Shown here in pieces: positions 11,173 to 21,585 of a DNA stretch of 64,000 nucleotides. The position numbers and the translations under genes were made by a program. The DNA comes from Leishmania infantum JPCM5. Lineage: Eukaryota > Euglenozoa > Kinetoplastea > Trypanosomatida > Trypanosomatidae. The notes below the pieces were generated by a model. It did not search any database and was not told where the DNA came from. It saw only the letters and a list, made by a program, of their open reading frames with translations. The stretch spans positions 242,433-306,432 of the forward strand of contig NC_009419.2 in assembly GCF_000002875.2 (NCBI RefSeq), given 5' to 3'. The first letter of the stretch is position 1. Each line of letters starts with the position of its first letter.

Positions 11173-14100
11173 ATGCACTCGTCCCAGTCTGGAGCGCTAA
11201 CGCCCAGTCCGTCACCACCAAAGTCCCCTCCTCACAACTTCACCCCTGATACACTCCTCCCCACGCCATTCCGGCTAGAGGAGGCACCCGTGTACCGCGA
11301 TGACTGGGCCCGGCAACACCCCTTCATCCACCTTCTCTTCCACCGCGACATCATCACACGCCTGGTGTGGTGTGCGGCGGCGTGCCGCTATCTGACAGGT
11401 GGCGCCGACGGGGCCGTGAAGCTGTGGCGGTCGGAGCTGCAGCCCCGCGTATCCTCGTCGCACGCAACCTCCTTGTCCTCTGCGGAACGCCCCGCGCTCA
11501 TTCCGGAAGTCCATGTCGTCACGCTCGGTGGCCCCGTCACCGACCTGCGCACAAGTGGCCGGGAGGTCGGCAACTCTGAGGTGGCGGTGATCGCCTCTAC
11601 CGACGGAACGCTGACGCTGTGCCGCACTGGCACAGGCGAGACCATCCGCACGTTGCGTGGGGCACGTGGGGAATCTCTGGAGCGCTGTGGCGCAGTCGCG
11701 GCGACAGGAAGCGGCCCCACGCGCGCCGGCTCGGGAAGGGAAGACGCCATCGAGGACAACGACAATGGCGCGCTGGCCGAGGGAAGCCGGCAGTTTACTC
11801 AACGCACTTCTAAAGTTCTGGCGTGGTACGCGGCGGACGCGTATAGCTATCGCCTTGCACCCTCTTCTGACACGGCGTTCGTGCGCAGACCCGTCTACAC
11901 AGTGCGCGCGTACAGAAACGAGGCCCGTGAAGCTCGCGCCAGTCCCTCCAACGAATACTTTCAAGGCCTGCGCACGGTGGCTCCAACCTACGAGCATTTG
12001 GCGCCGCACGAGATGATGATCGCAGATGTGCTGATGCACTTCAGCGTCGCCAAAACCTCGATGACCTCCACGCACACCTCCACCATGCCTCGGCAGTGGT
12101 ACGCGTGCGCCATCGCGCTCGCCGCAGCGCCTGCCGTGATTCACACCAGCAATATCGGCGCGTCGTCTTCGTCGTCCCAATCAGCCCTGGATCCACTTCT
12201 ACTGCTTGGTTTCCCGCAGGGCCTCGTGCAGGTCTATGTGCTGCCCCAGCGCTGGTTCGCCCTGCACCAGCACGGCGAGACACGTCTGGACCCGCCAGCG
12301 GTGCGCGTTCCCGTCTTCTCGGGTCTCCTCCACTCAGCGGCGGTGCTCTGCATAGAGGTGATCGTGAGCCGCGACGTGGTTGTCTCTGTGAGTGAAGACG
12401 GTACGACGCAGCTGCGACGGCTTTCGTGCTTGCGTGCGCCACTACGGCAGCTCAACGTAGTCGTCTCGCTACCCACGCCCATGTCCCGTGTGCACCCGTC
12501 CTCCTCGATGCCCGTTCCACCACGAGCGTCGGCGCTGCGGCAGCGCGTAGGCAGCGCCCATGGTCATTCGCGGCTTGTCACATGCTGCTGCGTCGATGCC
12601 GAGCAGCAGTTGCTCATCACTGGCAGCGCCGATCACACACTCTGCTGGTGGAGCCTCATGCTAGGCAGCTCATCTACTCCAATACGCATTGTGTCGTTGC
12701 GCGACACCGCGACCACCTTGGTGCCAAGGGGCGGCGCTGACGGCACCTCCTCATCACCATCCAGCCCACCATCGATGGCCGCACGAGGCGGCTACCCGGT
12801 GGACGTAAGCCTTTTCCGTCGGAAGCTACTCGCAGAGTGCCACAACGAGGTGTCACCGGACGTCGTCAGCTGTGACGACGCAGGCAGCAGCACTTCACTG
12901 CCACGCGGCTTCCAGGTGGGTCTATTTCTGCTCGTGCTGGACACGGAGCGAGTTGTGCGCATCTTCGATGCCCTCTCGGGCAAGCTCATCACCTACGAGA
13001 TTGAGTCACGGGCCGCTGCCGTTGCTGTGTCGTCTGGACCGGTCGACAGTGTCAGCGGTATGGCCAAAGACGTGCGTCTTGCCCGCTACGACGGCGTAAA
13101 CGGTGCTGACCGAGTGCTGCTGGGTGGACTATGTTTGGTGCCGTGGTACCTCGCCCATGCGGCGGAGTTTGGTGTGACGCGCGGGCACACAGCGTCGATC
13201 ATATTCACCGCCTGGTGCTCGTCCCTGAAGTGCGTCGTGACGGCGGATGCGCACCACGTGCTCTTATGGCGGCTACCCGCTGGAAGGCAGAGAAACCCTA
13301 CAGCACAGGTGCTGCGCGCGTGGCGCATTGCGGCTGGCGTTCGATCTGTCGCCTTGTGCGACACGGAAGCCACTGACGAGCCCTCGCATCTGCAGCAGCC
13401 GTCCCTGTTCATTGCACACGGATCAGAGCCTGTCATCGGGCAGTACGACTGCCTTCTCCGCGACTCCTCACCGGAACCCGGTACGGGTGGGTTTTCCCAG
13501 CCTCGGCTTCTGCGGCAACTGTCACTCCGCGTCGGCACTGGTGTCGCCGGCGCCTCCGTGGATGCCCTTGCAGCGGTCAATGTGGTGGCGAGGACGGCCA
13601 ACGTAACGCACGCAGGCAGCGCCGCGGGGGTGGTGACGACCTACGCCCTCGCTGCGTGTCACGCCATGCGTGGAATGGGTTACGAGGAGTCGCATGCCGC
13701 AAGTGAGGAAGGCCGCCTGTATATGTATCCGCTGCGACTTTCGCGTGCCACGACGGGGCCGGAAGGCAACCACGCACCTGTGACTGTTGACGGAGCGACG
13801 GAGCTGATTGCACCGGTGCGTGAGCTCCATCTTTCCGACTGGCGCGCAGACGATAAAAACAGCATCGTGAGCGTTCTAGGGCTTCCGTGTGTCGATCTGC
13901 TTGTCGTTGGTGGTCGGCGTGTCTTGTACACGGCACCCCTCTCGAGCGCGGCCACGTCTGCAGTCCCGTGCGACCCGCTGCCCCCTGGGTGGGCGGTGGC
14001 ACAGCAGCTGAACTGGCGAGTCTCAAACCTGTCCATGCGGGCGCCCCGGCCTACGGCGGTCTTTCCCGGTCCTCTGATCTTACTGGATGACTCGACCATT

Positions 14101-17100
14101 CTTGAGTTGGCAGATGAAGAGGCAGAAACGCAGGCGAACAGTAGTTCGGTGGCCGTGGTGGAACTCGTGGACTCATCGCTGGCGGGCTTCTTGTCACGCC
14201 TGGTGCACATCCCGCACGACACCGCCGCCTCTGCGCCAGACAGTGCTGAGACAGCCGTCTGCCTGGTGCTGTCCGGCAGCAACGACGGCCTCGTGCAGCT
14301 TTGGGACGTGCAGCACGGCCGGGAGCTGTGGCAGTGCCGCGCGGTGCCGACGCGTGAGCCAATTACCGCACTCGCCGTGCATCAATACGCCGCACGGTGG
14401 CTGGTCGCCTGCGGCGACCAGAGCGGTGTGGTGACGTTGCTCGACATCACCACCGTCCTGCAGGCCGCACGCCAGGTGGTCGCTGCAGACGCGCAGACGC
14501 TGCCGAAGCCTGCCGCGAGCACCACTGGGTGGTGCTCGCGGCACGGGCTGGTGGGTGGGAAAGGGCGCATGCTTGATCGCTGGCTGGCGCACGCGGACGC
14601 CGTCTCTGGCGCTTTCTTCACGACAGTGCCAGCTGATGTAGGCGGCGCGGCAGTCACTGCTCCTCAACTTCTCACGACCGGAGAGGACTCTGTCGTTATG
14701 CTCTGGGAGCTGCCGTCGTGGGCGTTGCCGTCCGCCCCCAACGTCGCACTAAACAGCGAGCTCAGCGGCATTCCACTGTTCCGTCCAGGTGAAGGTGCGG
14801 ACCAAAGCAAACGCCGCCGCTACGATGTCCCTGTGCGGGTGCAACCGAGTATGACGAAGCTGCCGAGGGCCGCCAGGCAGGCGTACGAGCCGTGGCGGCA
14901 GCAGTACGTGCGCGAGCGTCTGTTAGGTGGCGAAGATACGGAGCTCTCGGCCGCCTTGACGCGGTTTTACATGCACAACAACTCTTGGGGCGGCATGACG
15001 GCAAGCGAGTGGAAGCACGCGGCGCCCGGCGAGGGCGAGGGCGAGGGCGAGGAGGAGGCAAAGCTCATCGATAGCGCATGGGCAGTGCTGGCCGCTGATG
15101 TCCGCGCGTTTGCACAATTAGTGGACCCCGTGGAGCCCCAAGGCGACGCACCAGCGGCAGCGCCGCGGCCGCGCACCGTGGTGCACGCCTGGTGCGCATC
15201 CCTCTTACCGGATGCTACAGCCGAGATCCCAACGGCCACCTTATCGAGCAGCCCGCCCGCCGCGAAGCACCGATCCCACCGCGACGAGGACAGGGGCAAC
15301 ACGTGCTGTGAGTCTGCGACACTGCCGTTTGTGCCGTCGGGGACAGCAGGAAGGGCAGCACCGCTCCCCTCCCCGCTCATCCTCGCCTTCGCTGACCGCT
15401 GCTGTGCCGGCCGTTCTACAGGCGGACACCGCTCCGTTCGCCACCGTCGCTTGTCAGAGTGTGAGACGGGCGCCTCGTCCGTGCGGGAGCGTCTGCGCCA
15501 GGTGCTACGCGTGGTCGTGCAAAACTCGGTCGGAAGTGCCCCATCGCAGTGCGCGTCGGGGGCATTGACAGGGATGCAGCCGAAGCAAAGCACTCCTTTA
15601 GGGCCATCGTTGTTGCCGTCCGTTGCAGACCGTTTCGCGTCCGCAGATGATAATACGCCGTCGCCGCCACCGCTGCTGCCGGAGGGGGCATCGCCCGTCA
15701 TCGAGTCGATGCCCTGCAACATCGAAGTTGTGAACAGCGAGATGTTAGGGACGCCGCCGGCCAGCGCCCCCATCTCTACGGCACCCGGTGAGTCTTTCTA
15801 CGGCGTCACACCAAACGGCTTGTCACAGCAAGTGGCGAGACACGGGGCTACGCCGCGGCGCCAGCTTGGCTTCACGGATGAGAGTGGCGAGCCTCGATCA
15901 ACGCAGCCCCCAGTGCCAACGGCGCCCTTTCAAAATCAGTTGTCTCGTGTGGTCGTCGCGCACCGTAGCGGGTACGGCGTACACGCGCAACTGGTCCGGC
16001 GCGCCTCTGCAGACCGGCGGCCCGGTGTGACCGCAGAGCACGGTCGCCTCCTCCGCAGCAAAGCGCCGGGGAAAGCGCGCCACGCGGCGATGAGTGGGTC
16101 GGCGACGGCGCCGCATCTGTTACATGAGCGTTTCGTAGACGCCGACGCCGATCTGGGCACCGAAGCCAACGCGTCCCACAGGTGTCTCGCTGGCGGTGGC
16201 GTCGCGGCGACGGTCATACAGCAAGTCAACCACCACCGGCGTCGCGAGGAGGCGCTGCAGCGTCTGATTACACTCGAGCAGGCGGATCTCGGCACCGCAG
16301 GGAATAAGACAGCGGAGAGGAAGCGCAAACTCTCTGGTGCTGCCATGAGCCATCCAGCGTTGCGAAGCGGCACTGTTGCGTTGGGTCTCCCGCAGTGCAG
16401 CGTGCGACAGGCGTCAGCGGCGACGGGCCAGTGGGGAAGGTCGACGGCGAAGCAGCCAAAGACGCGCATCGGCGGCTCCTCGCAGAAAAGCGGGTCGCCA
16501 CAACTGCGTGTGGTGAACCCGCCGACGGCTGCACAGGTCTTGGTGTCCGACGCCTACCTCACACCAGTGTTAAGACGTGTCGGCGCCTCCAGCGCTCTAT
16601 TGCCGGACCACGCGGCGGCTGCGCAGAAAGTCACCACTAGTATCGCGGCTGCATCGGTCGGGTCGGCGTTCGTGCCGGACTCGGCCAATTCGGCGTGGTA
16701 TGTGGAACGGCAGCGGCGCCGCGACGCTGCCCGTGAGAAGGCGCGTCTGTGGAACTCGAAGAGGGTGATGAAGACGCTGCTGGAGTGGACAACGCAGCCG
16801 GTGGAATCCTGCAGCGGCGTCGCAGAGGCGCTACGCACCACGGAGGGATGCGTTGAGGATGGCCACACGATCGCCCTCAGCACCAAAGCCGCCACAGTGG
16901 CGCACGGCAATGCCCGCACTACAGCGGGCAGCACAGCATCGCGGCCGGTTCTCGACCTTCCGCCAATCCTGACCCTACCCCATTCGACTGACAGTGCACT
17001 CTTCCCCGCTGTAAAAGAAGCGATCGAGTCGCCCGACGCAGCCGCGGCGGCGCTCACGAATCTCCTTTGGGTGTCGCCGACAACCGCCATCGATGTTGCG

Positions 17101-17547
17101 GTGCGCCACGGCCTACCCTCACGCAAAACCTTGCAGGCCGAAATGGCTGCTGCGAAGATGCGTATGCGGCAATCCGTGCGGGCGCGAGCCGCTTACCAGC
17201 GCGAGCACCGAGCCATGGCAGTTGAGGCAGACGACGACAGCGACGTGAACGTGGCTGAGGAGCTCGGCAGCGGTGACACCGATAGCCTTTCTGAAGAGCA
17301 GCGTGGGCCCGACAAGGTTGCCAGCGCTGGTGGGACGAGCCAGCGCTCGCACGAAAGCCAGACGATGTCGCATCATGCGATTCCCGTCTCTGCCTCCATT
17401 TTGCCGCTAGGAAAGTCCGGGTGTACTCCGCGGCGCGCGCTGCAGCCGCACGATGGGGCTGAGCCCCGCCGCATGGCCACTGTGCCGCTGCCCATTGCCA
17501 CCACACGCCAAGAGCTCTTTGGCTGCAGCACGCCACGTCGCAAGTGA
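11173..17547 (+). CDS. Large WD40-repeat protein of unknown role
   Basis: A 2124-residue protein. The first 1190 residues carry scattered WD40 blades, with endings such as LTGGADGAVKLW (about 73-85), STDGTLTLC (about 142), SEDGTTQLRRL (about 407), GSADHTLCWW (about 484), ADAHHVLLWRL (about 692), GSNDGLVQLWDV (about 1035) and GEDSVVMLWEL (about 1171). This would suit two beta-propellers with long loops. The remaining 930 residues are low-complexity, with an acidic Glu-Gly repeat near 1285-1293 and basic, Ala/Arg-rich stretches. No signal peptide or membrane segment is evident. The frame stays open upstream to 11074, but the first ATG is 11173. The architecture suggests a scaffold. Ciliary WDR proteins are one possibility, but I cannot name the family. 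Confidence 0.8.
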   Translation: MHSSQSGALTPSPSPPKSPPHNFTPDTLLPTPFRLEEAPVYRDDWARQHPFIHLLFHRDIITRLVWCAAACRYLTGGADGAVKLWRSELQPRVSSSHATSLSSAERPALIPEVHVVTLGGPVTDLRTSGREVGNSEVAVIASTDGTLTLCRTGTGETIRTLRGARGESLERCGAVAATGSGPTRAGSGREDAIEDNDNGALAEGSRQFTQRTSKVLAWYAADAYSYRLAPSSDTAFVRRPVYTVRAYRNEAREARASPSNEYFQGLRTVAPTYEHLAPHEMMIADVLMHFSVAKTSMTSTHTSTMPRQWYACAIALAAAPAVIHTSNIGASSSSSQSALDPLLLLGFPQGLVQVYVLPQRWFALHQHGETRLDPPAVRVPVFSGLLHSAAVLCIEVIVSRDVVVSVSEDGTTQLRRLSCLRAPLRQLNVVVSLPTPMSRVHPSSSMPVPPRASALRQRVGSAHGHSRLVTCCCVDAEQQLLITGSADHTLCWWSLMLGSSSTPIRIVSLRDTATTLVPRGGADGTSSSPSSPPSMAARGGYPVDVSLFRRKLLAECHNEVSPDVVSCDDAGSSTSLPRGFQVGLFLLVLDTERVVRIFDALSGKLITYEIESRAAAVAVSSGPVDSVSGMAKDVRLARYDGVNGADRVLLGGLCLVPWYLAHAAEFGVTRGHTASIIFTAWCSSLKCVVTADAHHVLLWRLPAGRQRNPTAQVLRAWRIAAGVRSVALCDTEATDEPSHLQQPSLFIAHGSEPVIGQYDCLLRDSSPEPGTGGFSQPRLLRQLSLRVGTGVAGASVDALAAVNVVARTANVTHAGSAAGVVTTYALAACHAMRGMGYEESHAASEEGRLYMYPLRLSRATTGPEGNHAPVTVDGATELIAPVRELHLSDWRADDKNSIVSVLGLPCVDLLVVGGRRVLYTAPLSSAATSAVPCDPLPPGWAVAQQLNWRVSNLSMRAPRPTAVFPGPLILLDDSTILELADEEAETQANSSSVAVVELVDSSLAGFLSRLVHIPHDTAASAPDSAETAVCLVLSGSNDGLVQLWDVQHGRELWQCRAVPTREPITALAVHQYAARWLVACGDQSGVVTLLDITTVLQAARQVVAADAQTLPKPAASTTGWCSRHGLVGGKGRMLDRWLAHADAVSGAFFTTVPADVGGAAVTAPQLLTTGEDSVVMLWELPSWALPSAPNVALNSELSGIPLFRPGEGADQSKRRRYDVPVRVQPSMTKLPRAARQAYEPWRQQYVRERLLGGEDTELSAALTRFYMHNNSWGGMTASEWKHAAPGEGEGEGEEEAKLIDSAWAVLAADVRAFAQLVDPVEPQGDAPAAAPRPRTVVHAWCASLLPDATAEIPTATLSSSPPAAKHRSHRDEDRGNTCCESATLPFVPSGTAGRAAPLPSPLILAFADRCCAGRSTGGHRSVRHRRLSECETGASSVRERLRQVLRVVVQNSVGSAPSQCASGALTGMQPKQSTPLGPSLLPSVADRFASADDNTPSPPPLLPEGASPVIESMPCNIEVVNSEMLGTPPASAPISTAPGESFYGVTPNGLSQQVARHGATPRRQLGFTDESGEPRSTQPPVPTAPFQNQLSRVVVAHRSGYGVHAQLVRRASADRRPGVTAEHGRLLRSKAPGKARHAAMSGSATAPHLLHERFVDADADLGTEANASHRCLAGGGVAATVIQQVNHHRRREEALQRLITLEQADLGTAGNKTAERKRKLSGAAMSHPALRSGTVALGLPQCSVRQASAATGQWGRSTAKQPKTRIGGSSQKSGSPQLRVVNPPTAAQVLVSDAYLTPVLRRVGASSALLPDHAAAAQKVTTSIAAASVGSAFVPDSANSAWYVERQRRRDAAREKARLWNSKRVMKTLLEWTTQPVESCSGVAEALRTTEGCVEDGHTIALSTKAATVAHGNARTTAGSTASRPVLDLPPILTLPHSTDSALFPAVKEAIESPDAAAAALTNLLWVSPTTAIDVAVRHGLPSRKTLQAEMAAAKMRMRQSVRARAAYQREHRAMAVEADDDSDVNVAEELGSGDTDSLSEEQRGPDKVASAGGTSQRSHESQTMSHHAIPVSASILPLGKSGCTPRRALQPHDGAEPRRMATVPLPIATTRQELFGCSTPRRK

Positions 17548-18012
17548 CGGATTGGGAATGGGGAGAGGGGCGCAGCGATCGCTCTCTCTTTACCTCTGTT
17601 TTTTCTCAGCTCAATTTTTTTCTTACCCACGGTCGATGTACATTACCCGGCCGGCTCATGTAACACCGAGAGGCCCTCTCACTCACTCCCCGCTTACGCT
17701 GCTTGCTTGTTGGTGGTTTTGCGGTTGCTGCCATCATATTGCCCTCCGCGCACGCACAGGCGCCTGCGGCATCCAACTGCGCGTGTTAGCAGGAAAACCA
17801 ACAGTTGTTGCGAATGGACGCGTGTGTGTGTGTGCTGCGTTTTGAGCCTCTTTTCTCGCCGCATGACTCCGCGACGGCGTGCGATGGAGGGGGCAAGCGT
17901 TCTTCTCTATTTTTTCTGCTCCCTCGTACTTGTGCTTGGAATCGGTGCCCTCGATGACGGGAGGGGTGGGGATACAACTCAGTGCGTGATATCTCAGCGT
18001 CCAGTGCACCCC

Positions 18013-18031
18013 CACACACACACACACACAC
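18013..18031. repeat. CA dinucleotide microsatellite
   Basis: A near-perfect CA run of about 19 bases in the WD40 gene trailer, followed by CT/CA-rich sequence. Confidence 0.8.
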
Positions 18032-19084
18032 TCCCCCACACTGTGTGGGGAGAAGCCAGACAGCAGCCGCCCCCTCCCTATCCCTTGTCAATGGCGAGCC
18101 GCTTCTGGTGGGTGGCAAGGCCAAGCACGTATGACGTAGAGGGAGGTCACGGCGATGTATCGCTGCTGATGGCGACGGTCAAGTCCCTTGGATGGCGTGG
18201 CGTCGGATCACCCTGCAACCGTGTTAGCACGTCTGCGCCATCCATGTTATAGGCAACGGGCCAGCATGACTTGAAAGTATCTCACACGATCTTCACTGCC
18301 TACTGTTGTTGTGGGAAGCCTGAGCCGTCTCGAGGGATGCGCCAGGGGTGGCGAGCGGCCTGCGAGGCGGGCGGTGAGAAGAGTTGGAGGTGGAGGTCGT
18401 GTTGAGGTAAATGGGTCGGCAGCATTGCTGCAACGCGTGTGTCTACCGCTCCTTTGCACAATCGCGGATGTGTCCCTGCGACGGGCCTTACGGGCAGTAG
18501 AGTGGAGTGCAGCTCAGGTTCTCTCGCGTAGAATGGAAACACGTTGAAGAAGGAAAATGAAGTTCTGCGCCTACCTTCTCCGGGGCACGTGCCAATAAGC
18601 ACGGTATCTGGCGAATGAAACGGCGTAGCCTGTGTGCGCTTGCGCAATCACCACAACGCGTTCGTGTGGCAAGGGCGATGTGGCGCTGGTGCACCCCACA
18701 ACAGAACAAAAAAAAGACGGAAGAGTACTACACGCACGAAACGCGTCGTTGGCGCTCCCATATGCAGACTTGCTGATCCGCCACACTTCTCCGCCATTGA
18801 CGCTCTCTTTGTGCCGCTGTCTCTCTCCCTCTCTCGGTGTGCTGCTGCTGCCTCCTCATATATACGCACACGTACTTGCACCCCCGTATGCTGCTCCTTT
18901 CTCACTCACATCACCGCCTTTGTCTTCAGCCTTCTTCTTTTCTTGTTGTGTTCTGCTCTGCATCTCTCTTGCCTTCCATCACACCTCTCCTTCTTCACCC
19001 CCCCGTCCTCCCTTCACGCCTTGTGGGCTTTCTTCGTGTTCTTTTCTGTTTCGTGGTGGTGGTGCTCGCGGTTCGCGTGTGTAC

Positions 19085-19086
<2 letters not shown>

Positions 19087-19121
<35 letters not shown>
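19087..19121. repeat. GT dinucleotide microsatellite, 35 bases
   Basis: A perfect GT run of about 17 units, the longest simple repeat I see in the window. It lies in the spacer 370 bases upstream of VPS60. Confidence 0.95.
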
Positions 19122-19123
<2 letters not shown>

Positions 19124-19367
19124 AAGGTGGTCGTCTGTTTCGTTTGCCTCCTCCCTCCCCCCCCGCCCACGACGTCATCTCGCCCTACCTCCCCCTCCCC
19201 TCCCGTCTCTCTCCGTGGGCGTATACTGTTTTTGTTTTTTTGTTCACCCATTGGCATCTTCAGCTGCCCTCCTCCAGCATCCCTCTTTTTCTTTTTTGGT
19301 TGTTTTTCACTGAAGCGAGTTTGGTCCGCTGTGCCGACGCTGATCGCGGTGTTGTGTGCGAACGCCC

Positions 19368-19453
19368 TTCATCTGCTCCTCTTCCATCTGTCGTTGCTCT
19401 GCTGCTTCGCCGCCCTTCTTTCCTTCGACTTTTGATTCGCTTACCGCACACAG
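19368..19453 (+). promoter_or_regulatory. Trans-splice acceptor of VPS60
   Basis: A pyrimidine-rich, AG-free stretch runs from about 19320 to the AG at 19452-19453, giving a 39-nt leader before ATG 19493. Confidence 0.6.
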
Positions 19454-19492
19454 ACACACACACGTGCGCCTTAACAGCAGTACCATTAAAAA

Positions 19493-20167
19493 ATGAACCG
19501 CCTCTTCGGTAAAGCCAACAACGCCCCCAAGCCAACCTTGGAAGATGCCAGCAATCGCATCAGCTGCCGCTCAGACGTCGTCGATGCCCGCATCGCCAAG
19601 ATCGATGCCGAACTGATGAAGGTGAAGGAGCAGATCCAGCGCACGCGGGGCATGACGCAGAGCCGGCACAAGCAGCGAGCCGTGCAGTTGCTGCAGCAGA
19701 AGCGCATGTACCAGGGTCAGCAGGACATGATGATGCAGCAGCAGTTCAACGTGGATCAGCTGCACTTCACGACGGAGACGATGAAGGACACGCACGTGCA
19801 GGTGGACGCGATGAAGCAGGCAAACAAGGAGCTGCGCAAGGGCATGAAGAAGCTGAACATGGACAAGGTTGAGAACCTGCAGGACGAACTCGCCGACCTG
19901 TATGCGGACACGCAGGAGATTCAGGAAATCATGGGCCGCGCCTACAGCGTGCCGGACGATATTGACGAGGACGAGATGCTTGGCGAGCTGGACGCGCTCG
20001 ACTTCGACATGGAGAAAGAAAACGACGCTGACTACCTTGCCGATGCACTGGCTATGCCAGGTACGAAGCTGCCCGACGTGCCAACGGACAGCAAGGTTGA
20101 TGCAGGCGGCCAGAAGGAGTCGAACACGGCGGACCCGTACAGCCTCGAGCAGCAGCTTGGCCTGTGA
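19493..20167 (+). CDS. VPS60: ESCRT-III subunit VPS60/CHMP5
   Basis: A 224-residue SNF7-family protein. It begins MNRLFGKA, the hallmark start of CHMP5/Vps60. A basic helical hairpin follows (about 15-120), with QLLQQKRMYQGQQD and QQQFNVDQLHF matching the family's conserved stretch. An acidic region then contains ADTQEIQEIMGRAY and DEDEMLGELDALDFDME. The size is close to the human protein (219 residues). Vps60 polymers act on endosomal membranes with Vps4 and its cofactor Vta1/LIP5 in multivesicular-body sorting; that role is inferred from the family. The basic N-terminal half and acidic C-terminal half fit the usual autoinhibited ESCRT-III subunit. The start is firm: ATG follows an A-rich leader 39 nt from a strong splice acceptor. 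Confidence 0.95.
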   Translation: MNRLFGKANNAPKPTLEDASNRISCRSDVVDARIAKIDAELMKVKEQIQRTRGMTQSRHKQRAVQLLQQKRMYQGQQDMMMQQQFNVDQLHFTTETMKDTHVQVDAMKQANKELRKGMKKLNMDKVENLQDELADLYADTQEIQEIMGRAYSVPDDIDEDEMLGELDALDFDMEKENDADYLADALAMPGTKLPDVPTDSKVDAGGQKESNTADPYSLEQQLGL

Positions 20168-20738
20168 TAGAGAGAAAGGGGAAAAGAATGCACCTGCGAG
20201 AGCACCAAGATCAAATCGGTGTCGGCTTTGTATGGATGCGGCTTTTTCCCCACTCCTTTTTTGCTTTTGTCGCGTTGGCCAAGCGAGCAGCACGCGCCTA
20301 TGTCCACGTATAGGTGCCTCGAATCCGTTGGCGTCCACGAAGAGTGTGTATTGTGTACGTGCTCCTGGCAGGACGACTCGGCACAGCTGTATTACAGCTG
20401 TAAGCCAGCACATTTGCTGTCTCCCTCACTCTCTCAACACCCCTGACACCCTTGGGAAGTCCTCAGCAGAGAAGCTGAGCACATATGGCGGGGGATTCGT
20501 TTGTGCTGCATGGTATCTGCTCCGTGCCTGCTTTGCTCGCTGCCCTTTCCCTCTCGCTTTCTCCAGAGATTTAGTGTCATCCTCTCTCCTTCGACAGTGC
20601 ATGAGGAGAGGGAGGGGATCAAGCACACATACACACACGCGCACACGCATGAAGCGATACCGGAATCAAGGATATATTAGTAATTCATGTGTGCCGTGGT
20701 GCTTCAGCGGTTGTGGCGGCAAGGCACGGGGCGGAGGT

Positions 20739-20751
20739 GGGGGGGGGGGGG
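20739..20751 (+). repeat. Homopolymer run of 13 G
   Basis: An uninterrupted G run inside the VPS60 trailer. It could form a G-quadruplex with nearby GG runs, and its exact length is prone to sequencing error. Confidence 0.85.
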
Positions 20752-21369
20752 CGCACAGCCAGACACTTGCACGCACTTGAAATTATCGTGGATTTCAGTG
20801 TGTCCGCCTCGTCTCTCCTTCCTCTGCTTCGCTTGTGCTCTTCATTTTCAAATGCTTCTCTCCCTGCCCCTCACTCCTCCAACACCGTCGCCACTGCGCC
20901 TACCCTTAACTTCCCCCCTCGGTATTGTGGACGAGGGAGGAGTAACATCGGCAGGTGTGCTGGTATGTTGCATAGGTGCGCGTGCGCGTCCCTTCATGTC
21001 GTGTTCTTGTTGCTTTCATAATTTTTTTTGTTTTTGTTTGCTTTTCAGTGGAGATGTGCATGTGCGTACAGGCTGTAGATGGCTGTGGTGTCATTTTGTG
21101 TACGTGTGTGTGTCTTCTCCTTTTTTTCTTGTTTCGCAGCTGTGTTGCAAGCATGCAAAACGCCTGAGGGAACCGGAAAGAGGTTCTCTCAACAGTAGCA
21201 CGACCTGCACGTATGGGTTGGCAACGAGCTCGATCTTTGGGTGTGTGAGACCTCAGAGTGTACCCATCCGCACATCCTCCGCTCTACTGGGACTAACGAA
21301 GAGGTGTTGCTCTTCGGGCATTCCGTCTCTCTTCCTGTGTGGAAGCTGAGTCGGTACATGAGCTGCAGT

Positions 21370-21571
21370 TGGGCCCGCTGCTGTGCTCATCCCTCTCGCT
21401 TCGTGGCGCACCCCCCCGGGCACTGTTGCACGCTGCTGCCACCGCCACCCTATCGCGGCTCTATTTACCCTTCCCTCACCCTTCCACCCTGTCGTTTTCT
21501 CACTGATGTGCGTGCGTGTGCTGTCACGCGCATGGGCGACTGGCCCAACGCTCGACACACGCGGTGAAAAG
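21370..21571 (+). promoter_or_regulatory. AG-free stretch and splice acceptor before the 713-residue gene
   Basis: No AG occurs from 21370 until AG 21570-21571. A CT-rich tract lies inside (about 21460-21510). Splicing at that AG leaves only 14 nt before ATG 21586. Confidence 0.45.
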
Positions 21572-21585
21572 CCATTCCCTTTCCT

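Larger units (their letters stand above)
17548..19492 (+). other. Intergenic spacer, WD40 gene to VPS60
   Basis: About 1.9 kb with no credible CDS. It contains a CA repeat (18013-18031), a long GT repeat (19087-19121) and dense CT tracts from 18780 onward leading to the VPS60 splice site. Confidence 0.6.
20168..21585 (+). other. Intergenic spacer, VPS60 to the unknown 713-residue gene
   Basis: About 1.4 kb without a credible CDS. It holds a 13-G run at 20739-20751 and T-rich stretches (21015-21055, 21118-21135). The last 200 bases before the next gene lack any AG dinucleotide. Confidence 0.6.
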
